Numbered from the stretch's first letter, positions 18,591 to 27,499 are shown. The stretch is 64,000 bases of DNA from Coraliomargarita sp965656715 (GCA_965656715.1 CBFHLR010000001.1:124001-188000), one strand, 5' to 3'. The notes: generated from the letters alone by a model not told the origin. A program made the numbers and translations.

Positions 18591-19034
18591 TTATGCTTCG
18601 ATTTTGTCGATACGACGCTGGTGACGGCCACCTTCGAATTCGGCGTCGATCCAGATCGAGACGATTTTGAGCGCCATTTCCTCGGATACAGGACGAGCGC
18701 CGATGGAAATGCAATTGGCGTTGTTGTGCTCTTTGGTCATCTGAGCTGACCATTCGTCCCAGCAGAGACCGCAGCGCACGCCTTTGACCTTGTTGGCCAC
18801 GATGGCCTCGCCGTTGCCGCTGCCGCCGAGCACGATACCGTAGTCTGCCTTGCCCTCTGCAACCGCTTCAGCCGCAGGGCGGATGAAATCCGGATAATCA
18901 CAGGATTCGTCGCTATCACAGCCGAAATCGAGGACTTCGTAGCCGCGTTCACGTAGGAGGTTGATAATTGGTGCTTTCAGTGGAAAGCCTGCGTGGTCAG
19001 TGCCGATGGATACAGTGAGGGTCTTTGTGCTCAT
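18591..19034 (-). CDS. rpiB: Ribose-5-phosphate isomerase B
   Basis: RpiB interconverts ribose 5-phosphate and ribulose 5-phosphate in the pentose phosphate pathway. The 147-residue protein has the RpiB/LacAB fold: SIGTDHAGFPLK near residue 10, DYPDFIRPAAEAV, and the active-site loop GIVLGGSGNGEAIVANKVKGVRCGL, where the usual catalytic Cys position of CGTGIG is replaced by Gly/Ser (LGGSGNG). Like some RpiB proteins it may therefore use another residue. EHNNANCISIGARPV completes the site. It lies upstream of clpP on the same strand, with 71 bp between them. Confidence 0.88.
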   Translation of the reverse strand: MSTKTLTVSIGTDHAGFPLKAPIINLLRERGYEVLDFGCDSDESCDYPDFIRPAAEAVAEGKADYGIVLGGSGNGEAIVANKVKGVRCGLCWDEWSAQMTKEHNNANCISIGARPVSEEMALKIVSIWIDAEFEGGRHQRRIDKIEA

Positions 19035-19175
19035 GGAAAACAAGAAACAAAGGGCGCTCTCTGGGCTAGTGCAACACGCAAACCGAGGAAATTTCTTCTG
19101 AAAAAAGGGCTTGCCCTAAATGAGGAAGGACCTACTTTCACGCGCTTTTCCAATCATCCAGAGAAAGTTTTTATT

Positions 19176-19352
19176 ATGCCAAGAGAGCACGTAATCATCG
19201 AATGCACCGAAGCCCGCGCAGAAGGCAAGCCGGTGTCCCGCTACATGACCACTCGCGACAAGAAGGCTCAGCCTGACCGCGTCGAGAAGAAGAAGTATAA
19301 CAAGTTCCTTCGCCGTCACACGCTGCACCGCGAGCTTAAGAGCTCCAAGTAA
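19176..19352 (+). CDS. rpmG: 50S ribosomal protein L33
   Basis: A small structural protein of the large subunit, 58 residues. It begins MPREHVIIECTEARAEGKPVSRY and continues TTRDKKAQPDRVEKKKYNKFLRRHTLHREL. It has only one cysteine, so it is the zinc-free (C-minus) type of L33. The ATG at 19176 is preceded by GAGAAAG. Longer readings back to 18993 overlap rpiB and are rejected. A terminator follows directly. Confidence 0.96.
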   Translation: MPREHVIIECTEARAEGKPVSRYMTTRDKKAQPDRVEKKKYNKFLRRHTLHRELKSSK

Positions 19353-19369
19353 GCGCGATTCAGAATTTC

Positions 19370-19404
19370 AAAAAGCCCGCATTCGAAAGAGCGGGGGCTT
19401 TTTT
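19370..19404 (+). terminator. Terminator of rpmG
   Basis: AAAAGCCCGC pairs with GCGGGGGCTTTT (a two-base G bulge) around a 10-nt loop, followed by a T run. It begins 18 bp after the rpmG stop. Confidence 0.85.
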
Positions 19405-19433
19405 GTGTTCGGCTGAAAGAAAATGGCTTCAAC

Positions 19434-19458
19434 ACCGCCTAATGGCGGGACCCCAACC
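19434..19458. repeat. GGCGGGACCCCAACC repeat, copy 2, with a CCGCC/GGCGG hairpin
   Basis: A 5-bp hairpin (CCGCC-TAAT-GGCGG) runs into the same 15-bp sequence found at 8723-8737. It lies in the 134-bp gap between the rpmG terminator and the end of vapC, where I see no gene. Confidence 0.6.
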
Positions 19459-19538
19459 TCAGCGCACCGTCCAAGCAGAAATTATTTTGCCAATAATTGT
19501 TCTGCCCAATTTCCGCATGATTTGTTTCTGCCCAAAAA

Positions 19539-19958
19539 TTAACTATCCGGCTCGTAACGTCCACCGTAGCCGGGTTCGTAGAGACGGAGCCCAAGGTGCT
19601 GTGCCATTATGCTGAAATGCTTGTCGTTTGCGTAAGCTCGGTAACCCAGATCGATTGCCAACGTGGCGATGAGAATATTATTCCAAGGTAAAGTGTGCCC
19701 CTTATCGCGGAGTTTCCATGCATTGAGCTTGGCCGCTTGCCAGTGTTTTTCCTCGATTGCTTGATGGGGGATACACTCGAAATAGAACTCTAGGCGCTTG
19801 CGATCTTCCTTACGCGCTCCGCCCATAAACTCCAACATCACTGGGCTACACCAGCAGGCTTCGTATTCGTCGAGTAGGTTTTCGAGTCCAACCTTGTAGG
19901 CCAAGTCGCCCTGACGACGACTGGCCTCAATCCAAACCGAAGTATCGACGATGACCAT
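19539..19958 (-). CDS. vapC: PIN-domain toxin (VapC family)
   Basis: A probable ribonuclease toxin of a type II toxin-antitoxin pair, 139 residues. The PIN fold shows MVIVDTSVWIEA with the first acidic residue (Asp5) and SPVMLEFMGG with the second (Glu). LPWNNILIATLAI stands where most VapCs have xxxDxLIAA, so the third acidic position is Asn here. AYANDKHFSIMAQHLGL carries the last Asp. The Asn substitution may lower activity. The antitoxin gene lies upstream, unusually far away (129 bp), with a heptamer repeat pair filling the gap. Confidence 0.8.
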   Translation of the reverse strand: MVIVDTSVWIEASRRQGDLAYKVGLENLLDEYEACWCSPVMLEFMGGARKEDRKRLEFYFECIPHQAIEEKHWQAAKLNAWKLRDKGHTLPWNNILIATLAIDLGYRAYANDKHFSIMAQHLGLRLYEPGYGGRYEPDS

Positions 19959-19970
19959 GTGGCTACGCTT

Positions 19971-20088
19971 GAACGTTGAACATCGAACGCTTAACGCTGA
20001 ACATTGAATATGAGAGGTAGTTGAATACCGGCATTCTAATAGTAGGCATTCGACGTTCGATGTTGGACGTTCTGTGTTCGATGTTCAT
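19971..20088. repeat. Inverted pair of GAACRTY heptamer arrays between vapB and vapC
   Basis: The left array (19971-20009) reads GAACGTT GAACATC GAACGCT TAACGCT GAACATT GAAT. The right array (about 20048-20088) reads as the reverse complement: ATTC GACGTTC GATGTTG GACGTTC TGTGTTC GATGTTC. The spacer is about 39 bp. The arrays exactly fill the gap between the vapB stop and the vapC start and would form a long imperfect hairpin in a vapBC transcript. Confidence 0.8.
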
Positions 20089-20291
20089 CAGTGGTCGCTG
20101 GCTTCGATCTCGTCGTTGCTTGCAGGATAGTCGAAGGCACCCTCGCGCAACAACATTCCGAACTCTTTGGCTTTCTTGCGGTTAACAAATTCGGTAACCG
20201 CTTTGGCTACGGCAGGGCTCTTTTTAGACTCACCAGTAATGCGCGCCAAGTCTTCCAATATCGCCTCATCGATATTTACAGTGATTCTCAT
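20088..20291 (-). CDS. vapB: VapB-type antitoxin
   Basis: A 67-residue protein with the short ribbon-helix-helix plan of many VapB antitoxins. A beta strand is at the start (MRITVNIDEAILEDLARIT), two helices follow (SPAVAKAVTEFVNRKKAKEF), and the acidic C-terminal tail (YPASNDEIEASDH) would wrap the toxin. It would bind and block the PIN toxin and repress its own promoter. Its stop codon lies at the edge of a heptamer array. Translational coupling to vapC, the rule in such pairs, is excluded by the 129-bp gap. Confidence 0.75.
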   Translation of the reverse strand: MRITVNIDEAILEDLARITGESKKSPAVAKAVTEFVNRKKAKEFGMLLREGAFDYPASNDEIEASDH

Positions 20292-20351
20292 AGAGCCTAA
20301 AATGACTCTATTTGATGATTTAACAATTTGGATTTGATGAAAATAGAGGAT

Positions 20352-21788
20352 TTAGGCCTGCTCTAGATCGAAGCCGTCCTTCTTGTCTTTGACGACCCAA
20401 CCTTGGGCGAGGAGTGCGTCGCGGAGTTCGTCGGCTTTGCCCCAGTCTTTGGCTTGCTTGGCGTCCCAGCGCTCTTGGGCGAGGGCGACGATTTCCTCGG
20501 GGGCATCGATTGACTGCTCTTCGACAGTGAAGAGTTCGAGGCCGAGTGCGTAGAGGAGGCTACCGAAGGCTTTTAACATGGCGCGGGCACTGTCTGCATC
20601 GAGCGAGGCCGCTGGGTTGGAGCCGATGACGCCGAAGATGGCACCGAGGCAGGCTGCGGTGTTCAGATTGTTGCGCAGACCATCCCATGCTTTGGCAAAG
20701 CGGCCAAAGTCCTCTGGAGCGTCCTTGGAAATGTAGCTTGCAAGTGCGGCTTTGTCCTCGCCGGTCTTGGCCAGCAGTGACTCGGCGAAGCGCTCGAGCT
20801 TTTGGATCGCACTGGTGGAGGCGTGCAGACCGTCGAAGGTGAAGTTGAGCTGTTGGCGGTAGCTGCCAGCGATCAAGGTGTAGCGCACGACCATTGGGCT
20901 GAAGCCCTTTTCCTTCAAGTCGTCGAGGGTATACAGGTTGCCGAGACTCTTCGACATCTTGGCACCTTCAACCATGAGGTGGGCGCTGTGGAACCAGTGC
21001 TTGCAGAGGCACTTGCCGTGGGCGCACTCGGACTGAGCGATCTCGTTCTCGTGGTGCGGGAAGCAGAGGTCGACACCGCCGCCGTGCAGCTCAATGGTTT
21101 CACCGTCGAATGCAGCATCAATCATCGCGGAGCACTCCAAGTGCCAGCCGGGACGTCCTTCGCCCCATGGGCTCTTCCAGTAGTTGTCGCCGTCCTCTGG
21201 CTTGCGTCCCTTCCAGAGTGCGAAGTCGGTGACCGACTCGCGGTCATACTCATCGGCGTCATTGACTTCGCCTGCGGAGTTCTCGTTCTGGGTCTTCAGC
21301 TCGCGCTGCTTGAGCTTCGAAAGACTGCCGTAGTTGTCGTAGGAACTAACACGAAAATAGACCGAGCCATCTTCGGTTGCGTAGGCATGACCTTTTTCAA
21401 CCAGCGTTTCGACCAGTGCGATCTGTTGCGGGATGTGTGCAACCGCGCTCGGCTCAACGCTCGGTGGGAGCATGTTGAGGGCGTCACAGTCGGTGTGGAA
21501 TTTCTCTGTCCACTTGGCAGTGAACTCGCCAAGTGAGAGACCTTCCTCCATCGAGCGGCGGATGGTCTTGTCGTCCACATCGGTGATGTTGCGCACGTGC
21601 TTGACTGGCGTGCCGTCCACTTCGAGCACGCGGCGCAGTGTATCCTGAATGAGGAAGGTGCGGAAGTTGCCGATGTGTGCCGGTCCATAGACTGTCGGCC
21701 CACAACAATAGAAGCGCAACGGCTTCTCGCTCTCGGTGGAGAGCGCTTTAACAGATCGGCTGTGGGTGTCGTAGAGTTGGACGGACAT
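20352..21788 (-). CDS. cysS: Cysteinyl-tRNA synthetase
   Basis: CysS charges tRNA-Cys. The 478-residue class I synthetase shows the HIGH motif as GPAHIGN near residue 37, with the first zinc Cys in FYCCGPTVYGP. GWHLECSAM carries the second zinc Cys, and GGGVDLCFPHHENEIAQSEC carries the His/Glu ligands. KMSKSLGN is near residue 278. The C-terminal DALR/anticodon region ends with DKKDGFDLEQA. It is the last gene downstream of the arginine cluster on this strand, separated from argF by a short AGAAGTC array. Confidence 0.97.
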   Translation of the reverse strand: MSVQLYDTHSRSVKALSTESEKPLRFYCCGPTVYGPAHIGNFRTFLIQDTLRRVLEVDGTPVKHVRNITDVDDKTIRRSMEEGLSLGEFTAKWTEKFHTDCDALNMLPPSVEPSAVAHIPQQIALVETLVEKGHAYATEDGSVYFRVSSYDNYGSLSKLKQRELKTQNENSAGEVNDADEYDRESVTDFALWKGRKPEDGDNYWKSPWGEGRPGWHLECSAMIDAAFDGETIELHGGGVDLCFPHHENEIAQSECAHGKCLCKHWFHSAHLMVEGAKMSKSLGNLYTLDDLKEKGFSPMVVRYTLIAGSYRQQLNFTFDGLHASTSAIQKLERFAESLLAKTGEDKAALASYISKDAPEDFGRFAKAWDGLRNNLNTAACLGAIFGVIGSNPAASLDADSARAMLKAFGSLLYALGLELFTVEEQSIDAPEEIVALAQERWDAKQAKDWGKADELRDALLAQGWVVKDKKDGFDLEQA

Positions 21789-21791
21789 ATT

Positions 21792-21825
21792 TTAAGAAGT
21801 TAGAAGTCAGGAGTCAGAATCTGAC
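21792..21825. repeat. Degenerate heptamer array, unit AGAAGTC
   Basis: The plus strand reads AGAAGTT AGAAGTC AGGAGTC AGAATCT GAC between the cysS start and the argF stop. It is related in unit length and sequence to 13583-13622. Confidence 0.65.
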
Positions 21826-21847
21826 GCTGATGAATTTTGAAGATAAC

Positions 21848-22789
21848 TTACTTGCTATTGAGTTCGACGAGCTTGGCCATGATTGCCTTTTGGGCGTGTA
21901 GGCGATTCTCGGCTTCGTCAAAGATGATGCTGTTCTCGCTGTCGAGCACTTCTTGGCTGACTTCTTCGCCTGCGTGGGCGGGGAGGCAGTGCATGAAGTA
22001 GGCGTCCGGCTTGGCGAGCGCCATCAGCTCGGCACTCACTTGATACGGTGCCATTTCCTTGAGGCGTTGCTCGGCTTCGGCCTCGTCACCCATGGAAACC
22101 CAGACGTCGGTGTAAATCACATCGGCGTCTTTCACTGCTTCCTTCGGATCGGCGGTGTAGCTATAGTTGACCGGTAGACCGTCAGCCTTGAGGGCATCGA
22201 CGACAGATTGCTTGGGCTCGTAGCCTTCGGGACCGGATACGACCATTTCCATGCCGAACATCGCTGCAGTCAGGATCCAGGAGTTGGCCATGTTGCAGGC
22301 GCTGTCACCGAGGAAGGCGACCTTCTTACCCTTGAGCGTGTTGATATCGACCGCGTCGGGCGAGTAGCGCTCGAGCAGGGTGAAGATATCGGTGTAAAGC
22401 TGGCAGGGGTGATTGAAGTCGGTCAGCCCGTTGATGATTGGCATCGTGGCGTGCTTCGCGAACTCCTCGACCACATCGTGTTCGTAGGCCCGAATGACCA
22501 AGCCATGTAGGTAGCGAGAGAGCACCTTGGAGGTGTCTTCGACGGTTTCGCCTCGGCCGATTTGTGTGTTCTGCGAATTGAGCACGATTGGAAAACCGCC
22601 GAGCTCGTTGACGCCCACTTCAAAGGAAACACGTGTCCGCGTGCTGCTCTTGTAGAAGAGCAGGCCCCATGATTGCATGTTGAGGGCTGCCGGGCAATTG
22701 AGCCGGTTGTCCTTGAAGCTCTTGGCGAGCGAGAAGACTTCCTGCGCCTGTTCCAGCGTGAAGTCGGTAACTTTTAAAAAATGGTTCAT
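21848..22789 (-). CDS. argF: Ornithine carbamoyltransferase
   Basis: ArgF condenses ornithine and carbamoyl phosphate to citrulline. The 313-residue protein has the carbamoyl-phosphate motif SSTRTRVSFEVG near residue 49, HPCQLYTD near residue 127, DVWVSMGDE, and the ornithine/catalytic loop FMHCLPAH near residue 266. It is the fifth gene of the argCJBDF operon; a heptamer repeat pair lies between argD and argF. argG and argH are not in the window. Confidence 0.96.
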   Translation of the reverse strand: MNHFLKVTDFTLEQAQEVFSLAKSFKDNRLNCPAALNMQSWGLLFYKSSTRTRVSFEVGVNELGGFPIVLNSQNTQIGRGETVEDTSKVLSRYLHGLVIRAYEHDVVEEFAKHATMPIINGLTDFNHPCQLYTDIFTLLERYSPDAVDINTLKGKKVAFLGDSACNMANSWILTAAMFGMEMVVSGPEGYEPKQSVVDALKADGLPVNYSYTADPKEAVKDADVIYTDVWVSMGDEAEAEQRLKEMAPYQVSAELMALAKPDAYFMHCLPAHAGEEVSQEVLDSENSIIFDEAENRLHAQKAIMAKLVELNSK

Positions 22790-22796
22790 TTTTTAA

Positions 22797-22898
22797 GAAC
22801 ATCAAACGTCCAACTTCGAACATTGAACGTCGAATAGTATTTTAGAGGTTATGGATTAATTCAGAATTCGATGTTGGAGGTTCAACGTTCGATGTTTG
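22797..22898. repeat. Inverted pair of GAACRTY heptamer arrays between argD and argF
   Basis: The left array (22797-22835) reads GAACATC AAACGTC CAACTTC GAACATT GAACGTC GAAT. The right array (22866-22898) is ATTC GATGTTG GAGGTTC AACGTTC GATGTTT. The right array runs into the end of argD and encodes its last residues and stop (Asn-Ile-Glu-Arg-stop). The spacer is about 30 bp. Confidence 0.8.
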
Positions 22899-24063
22899 CG
22901 AAAACTGCGTCGAGTATCTCGACGCTTTCGCTCAGTTGCTCACTGGATGCAGTGAGTGCGGGTAAAAGACGGATTGTGTTGTGGCCTGCTGGCACGATGA
23001 GGAGACCTTTCTCGCGTGCGGCTGTAGTGACTGCGAGGCAGTCTGCATGCAGTGGCAGGCCGATCATGTAGCCTTCGCCACGGAAGCCGGCGATATGCTG
23101 CGGATATTTCTCAACGAGTGCCTGTAGCTCTTTGTGCCAGACTGCGGATTGAGTGCTGACTTGTTCGATGAGGTTTCCTTCTTCGAGGATGTCGAGCACC
23201 GCGTTGGCTGCGGCAGACGCGAGCGGGTTGCCGCCGAAGGTCGTTCCGTGTGAGCCTGGCTGGAAAAGTTCTGCATAGGGTTCCGAAACCCAGATTGCAC
23301 CAATTGGGAAACCTGCGCCGAGGCCTTTGGCCATGCCGATTGCGTCCGGTGTGATGCCGGCCTTTTCAAATGCGAAGAAATACCCGCTCCGGCCGATGCC
23401 GCACTGGACTTCGTCGAGCATGAGAAGGGCGTTCCGTTCGGTGCAGAGAGCGCGCAGTTCTAGTAGGAACTTCGGATCTGCAGGAAAAATGCCGCCTTCG
23501 CCTTGTATTGATTCGATGAATACAGCTGCGACGGAGTCATCTACCAGCTTGTCGAAACTCTCAATGTTGTTGAGCTGTCCAAACTTGAAGCCTTCAAGCA
23601 TCGGCCGGAAGCCACCTTGGATTTTCTCCTGTGGCGTTGCGCCCATGCCGCCGAAGGTCCGGCCGTGGAAAGCATGTTCAGCTGCGACCACGGTAAACCG
23701 CTTGGCTTCTTCGCCTGTGACTTGTTTGCCATGCAGACGTGCGAGCTTGATTAGTGCTTCATTGGCTTCCGCGCCGCTGTTGCAGAACAAGACCCGGCCT
23801 GCGCCCGCTTTGGCGACGAGCCGGTCCGCGAGTTTTTGTTGTCCGGGGATGCCGTAAAGGTTGCTGCAGTGGGTGAGGGTGGCGGCTTGCTCCTGAACCG
23901 CTGCGACCCATTTCGGGTGCGAGTGTCCGACGGAGGTCACTGCGATGCCACTGCCAAAGTCGAGGTAACGCTTACCTGCCTCGTCATAGAGATACAGGCC
24001 TTCGCCCCGCACGGCGTTGAACGCGGGCGGGCCGTAGTTTTTCATGAGCGTTGGATGATGCAT
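22882..24063 (-). CDS. argD: Acetylornithine aminotransferase
   Basis: ArgD is a PLP enzyme that makes N-acetylornithine from the semialdehyde. The 393-residue fold-type I protein shows YLDFGSGIAVTSVGHSHP, FCNSGAEANEALIKLAR, FHGRTFGGM, LLMLDEVQCGIGR, and the PLP Lys in MAKGLGAGFPIGA near residue 245. I chose the ATG at 24063 (MHHPTLMKNYG), 4 bp after the argB stop. An upstream in-frame start at 24147 would overlap argB by 80 bp. The last codons (ANIER-stop) are made of GAACRTY repeat sequence, so the original C-terminus may have been replaced. Confidence 0.95.
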   Translation of the reverse strand: MHHPTLMKNYGPPAFNAVRGEGLYLYDEAGKRYLDFGSGIAVTSVGHSHPKWVAAVQEQAATLTHCSNLYGIPGQQKLADRLVAKAGAGRVLFCNSGAEANEALIKLARLHGKQVTGEEAKRFTVVAAEHAFHGRTFGGMGATPQEKIQGGFRPMLEGFKFGQLNNIESFDKLVDDSVAAVFIESIQGEGGIFPADPKFLLELRALCTERNALLMLDEVQCGIGRSGYFFAFEKAGITPDAIGMAKGLGAGFPIGAIWVSEPYAELFQPGSHGTTFGGNPLASAAANAVLDILEEGNLIEQVSTQSAVWHKELQALVEKYPQHIAGFRGEGYMIGLPLHADCLAVTTAAREKGLLIVPAGHNTIRLLPALTASSEQLSESVEILDAVFANIER

Positions 24064-24067
24064 TGGA

Positions 24068-24961
24068 TTACGAATTAAAAATTTCGGTGCCGACGCCTTT
24101 GTCGGTAAAGATTTCGAGGAGGAGGCTGTGTGGTTGCTCTCCGTCAATAAAGTGAACGCGGTGCACGCCGTTGTTGAGTGCGTTGACTGCGCTGTCTGTC
24201 TTCGGGATCATGCCCTTGCTGATGGTGCCGTCGGCAACAAGGCCAGCGACTTCTTCGGTTTTCAGTGAGGACATCAGCGATTCGGGATCGTTAATGTCGC
24301 GCATGAGACCAGGGACATCGCAGAGATAGACGAGTCGTCGGGCGCGCAGTGCACCGGCAACGCGTGCTGCGGCTGCGTCGGCATTGGTGTTGTAAACTTG
24401 TCCGTCTTCATCGCAGGCCACTGGCGAGATGACTGGGATGTAGCCATCCTTGAGTGCCTTTTTGATGATCTTGGTTTTGACGGTATGGGTTTCGCCGACG
24501 AAGCCGACGTCGACCTTCTCACCATTGACTACCACTTCCTTCTTGTCGCAGACGAGGAGGTTGTTGCCGGGAATGCCGAGTGGGCGTGCGTTCTTTGCCT
24601 GAAGGATTTCGCAGATCTCAAGGTTGACGACCTTGTTGAGTGTGTGGTCGACGACTTTGACGGACTCTTCGGTGGTGACGCGCAGGCCGTGTTCGAAGCG
24701 TGTTTCAACTTTGGATTCTGCGAGCGCACGTGTGATCGCTTTGCCGCCACCGTGAACGACGACGACTTTGATACCCACGGAATGCAGGAATGCGATGTCA
24801 GTAGCAACCCGGGTGCGCACCTTCGGATCGGCATCGTCCATGAACGCGCCGCCGTATTTCACCACGAAGATCGCATCGCGAAAACGTTGGATATACGGAA
24901 GTGCTTCAAGGAGCACGGCTGACTTGGTGGTGGCGTCGAGATGGTCGGTCTTGGTGGTCAT
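24068..24961 (-). CDS. argB: Acetylglutamate kinase
   Basis: ArgB phosphorylates N-acetylglutamate. The 297-residue protein shows FVVKYGGAFMDD near residue 36, VVVVHGGGKAITRAL near residue 67, IPGNNLLVCDKKE, the ATP-site segment YNTNADAAAARVAGALRARR, and TISKGMIPKTDSAVNALNNGV near the C-terminus. The ATG at 24961 is the likely start. A longer reading from 25090 would translate the upstream heptamer array (SMFDVRCSHS) and is rejected. No N-terminal helix of the arginine-inhibited hexameric type is clear, so feedback control is uncertain. Confidence 0.96.
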   Translation of the reverse strand: MTTKTDHLDATTKSAVLLEALPYIQRFRDAIFVVKYGGAFMDDADPKVRTRVATDIAFLHSVGIKVVVVHGGGKAITRALAESKVETRFEHGLRVTTEESVKVVDHTLNKVVNLEICEILQAKNARPLGIPGNNLLVCDKKEVVVNGEKVDVGFVGETHTVKTKIIKKALKDGYIPVISPVACDEDGQVYNTNADAAAARVAGALRARRLVYLCDVPGLMRDINDPESLMSSLKTEEVAGLVADGTISKGMIPKTDSAVNALNNGVHRVHFIDGEQPHSLLLEIFTDKGVGTEIFNS

Positions 24962-24970
24962 CTGAGAATG

Positions 24971-25097
24971 GGAACATCGAACGTCGAACATTGAACGTTC
25001 AACCTCGAATGAAGTGTTATTAAATGGGTGTTTCTTAAGATTGTCTTTAGGTTTAAATTCGAAGTTCAGCGTTGGACGTTCGATGTTCAACGTTCGT
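24971..25097. repeat. Inverted pair of GAACRTY heptamer arrays between argJ and argB
   Basis: The left array (24972-25010) reads GAACATC GAACGTC GAACATT GAACGTT CAACCTC GAAT. The right array (25058-25097) is ATTC GAAGTTC AGCGTTG GACGTTC GATGTTC AACGTTC. The spacer is about 47 bp and AT-rich. It fills the argJ-argB gap, the only long gap (153 bp) in the operon. Confidence 0.8.
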
Positions 25098-25114
25098 GGA
25101 TTTTAATAAATGCG

Positions 25115-26350
<1,236 letters not shown>

Positions 26351-26377
26351 TGTGGAAGGCGGCTGTCTATGCAGGTT

Positions 26378-27400
26378 TTAGACCAGTCCGGCAGTTTCTT
26401 CGAAACCGAACTTTAGATTCATTAGCTGCACGGCTTGGCCGCTTGCGCCTTTAAGGAGATTATCGATCACGGAGGTGATCACAAAGTTTTCAGTCCGCGG
26501 GTCATAGACTGCTGAGATATCGCACCGGTTGGTGTTGGTGACGTGCTTGGTGTCTGGATAGGTGCCAGTTGGAAGCACTTGAACAAATGGCTTACCGGAG
26601 TAGGCGGTGTTCCAGGTGCTGTAGAGCGTGTCGATGCCGGTCTTTGCCTTGGCAACGATGGTGGTCGAGATGCCCCGTGACATGGGTGCGAGGTGTGGGT
26701 TGAACTGCACGACGCAGTCCGCGAAGGCTGCTTTTTCGAGCTGTTCTTCGATTTCGGAGAGGTGCCGGTGCTTCGGCAGGCCGTAGGCCTTCATGCTCTC
26801 GTTGCGCTCGCAGTAAATAAAGTCTTCGGCGACCTTCCGGCCAGCGCCGCTGACACCGCTGTAGCTATTGATGACGATGCCTTTGGGCTCGATGAGTCCG
26901 GCCTTGAGTAGCGGAATCAGCGGAATTTGGATGCTGGTTGGGTAGCAACCAGGGCACGCGATCAGCGATGCGCTTTTCCAGCTGTCGTCTGCTAGTTCTG
27001 GAATTACGTAAGGTGCCGCGTCGAGCAGGTGTGGTGCTGGGTGTGGGTGACCGTAGTAGTCTTCGTAGATCCGAGTGGAATTGAGCCGGAAGTCGGCACT
27101 CAAATCGATGACGGTTTTGCCTGCTTGAAAGAGTGGATCCGCAAACTCCGAGGCAACGCCGTGTGGCAGGGCCAGAAAGTAGATGTCGAGGTCGTCGTTG
27201 GCCGCGAGCTCTGCTGGATCGGAGCTGGTGAATTCTAGGTCGCCCACCGCATGCCGCAGTGATGGCATGACATCTGCGAGCTTCTTGCCGGCGAGTGAGC
27301 GCGAAGTCACCGCCGCGAGCTCCACTTCTGGGTGCCGGGATAGGAGTTTGACGAGTTCTTCTCCGCCATAGCCGGAGGCTCCGATGACTGCTGCTTTCAT
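26378..27400 (-). CDS. argC: N-acetyl-gamma-glutamyl-phosphate reductase
   Basis: ArgC reduces N-acetylglutamyl phosphate to the semialdehyde using NADPH. The 340-residue protein starts with the Rossmann motif VIGASGYGGEELVKLL. The catalytic Cys is in IACPGCYPTS near residue 149, and SYSGVSGAGRK follows. HRHLSEIEEQL and HLAPMSRGISTTI are also characteristic. It is the first gene of argCJBDF (27 bp before argJ), so the operon promoter should lie in 27401-27500, next to short hexamer arrays. Confidence 0.96.
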   Translation of the reverse strand: MKAAVIGASGYGGEELVKLLSRHPEVELAAVTSRSLAGKKLADVMPSLRHAVGDLEFTSSDPAELAANDDLDIYFLALPHGVASEFADPLFQAGKTVIDLSADFRLNSTRIYEDYYGHPHPAPHLLDAAPYVIPELADDSWKSASLIACPGCYPTSIQIPLIPLLKAGLIEPKGIVINSYSGVSGAGRKVAEDFIYCERNESMKAYGLPKHRHLSEIEEQLEKAAFADCVVQFNPHLAPMSRGISTTIVAKAKTGIDTLYSTWNTAYSGKPFVQVLPTGTYPDTKHVTNTNRCDISAVYDPRTENFVITSVIDNLLKGASGQAVQLMNLKFGFEETAGLV

Positions 27401-27402
27401 GC

Positions 27403-27462
27403 GAAAAGTGAGAGTGAAGGTGAGTGTGAAGGGGCCGATTTCGATTGCGATTTCGACGAGGA
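27403..27462. repeat. Two short hexamer arrays upstream of argC
   Basis: The plus strand reads GTGAGA GTGAAG GTGAGT GTGAAG directly upstream of the argC start. It is followed by GATTTC GATTGC GATTTC GA. The second has the same unit as 13626-13706. They occupy the presumed argC promoter/leader region. Confidence 0.6.
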
Positions 27463-27499
27463 CCAGAGGAGTTCTGGATTAAGATGAGTGAAAATTAGG

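Noticed and set aside
19971..20088. CRISPR array
   Set aside because: The units are contiguous 7-mers without spacers of constant length, and no cas genes are present.
20802..21536. 244-residue open frame antisense to cysS
   Set aside because: Shadow frame over the conserved synthetase core.
24962..25090. N-terminal extension of ArgB reading through the heptamer array (NIERPT... SMFDVRCS)
   Set aside because: The residues are a translation of the intergenic repeat; the family start fits the ATG at 24961.
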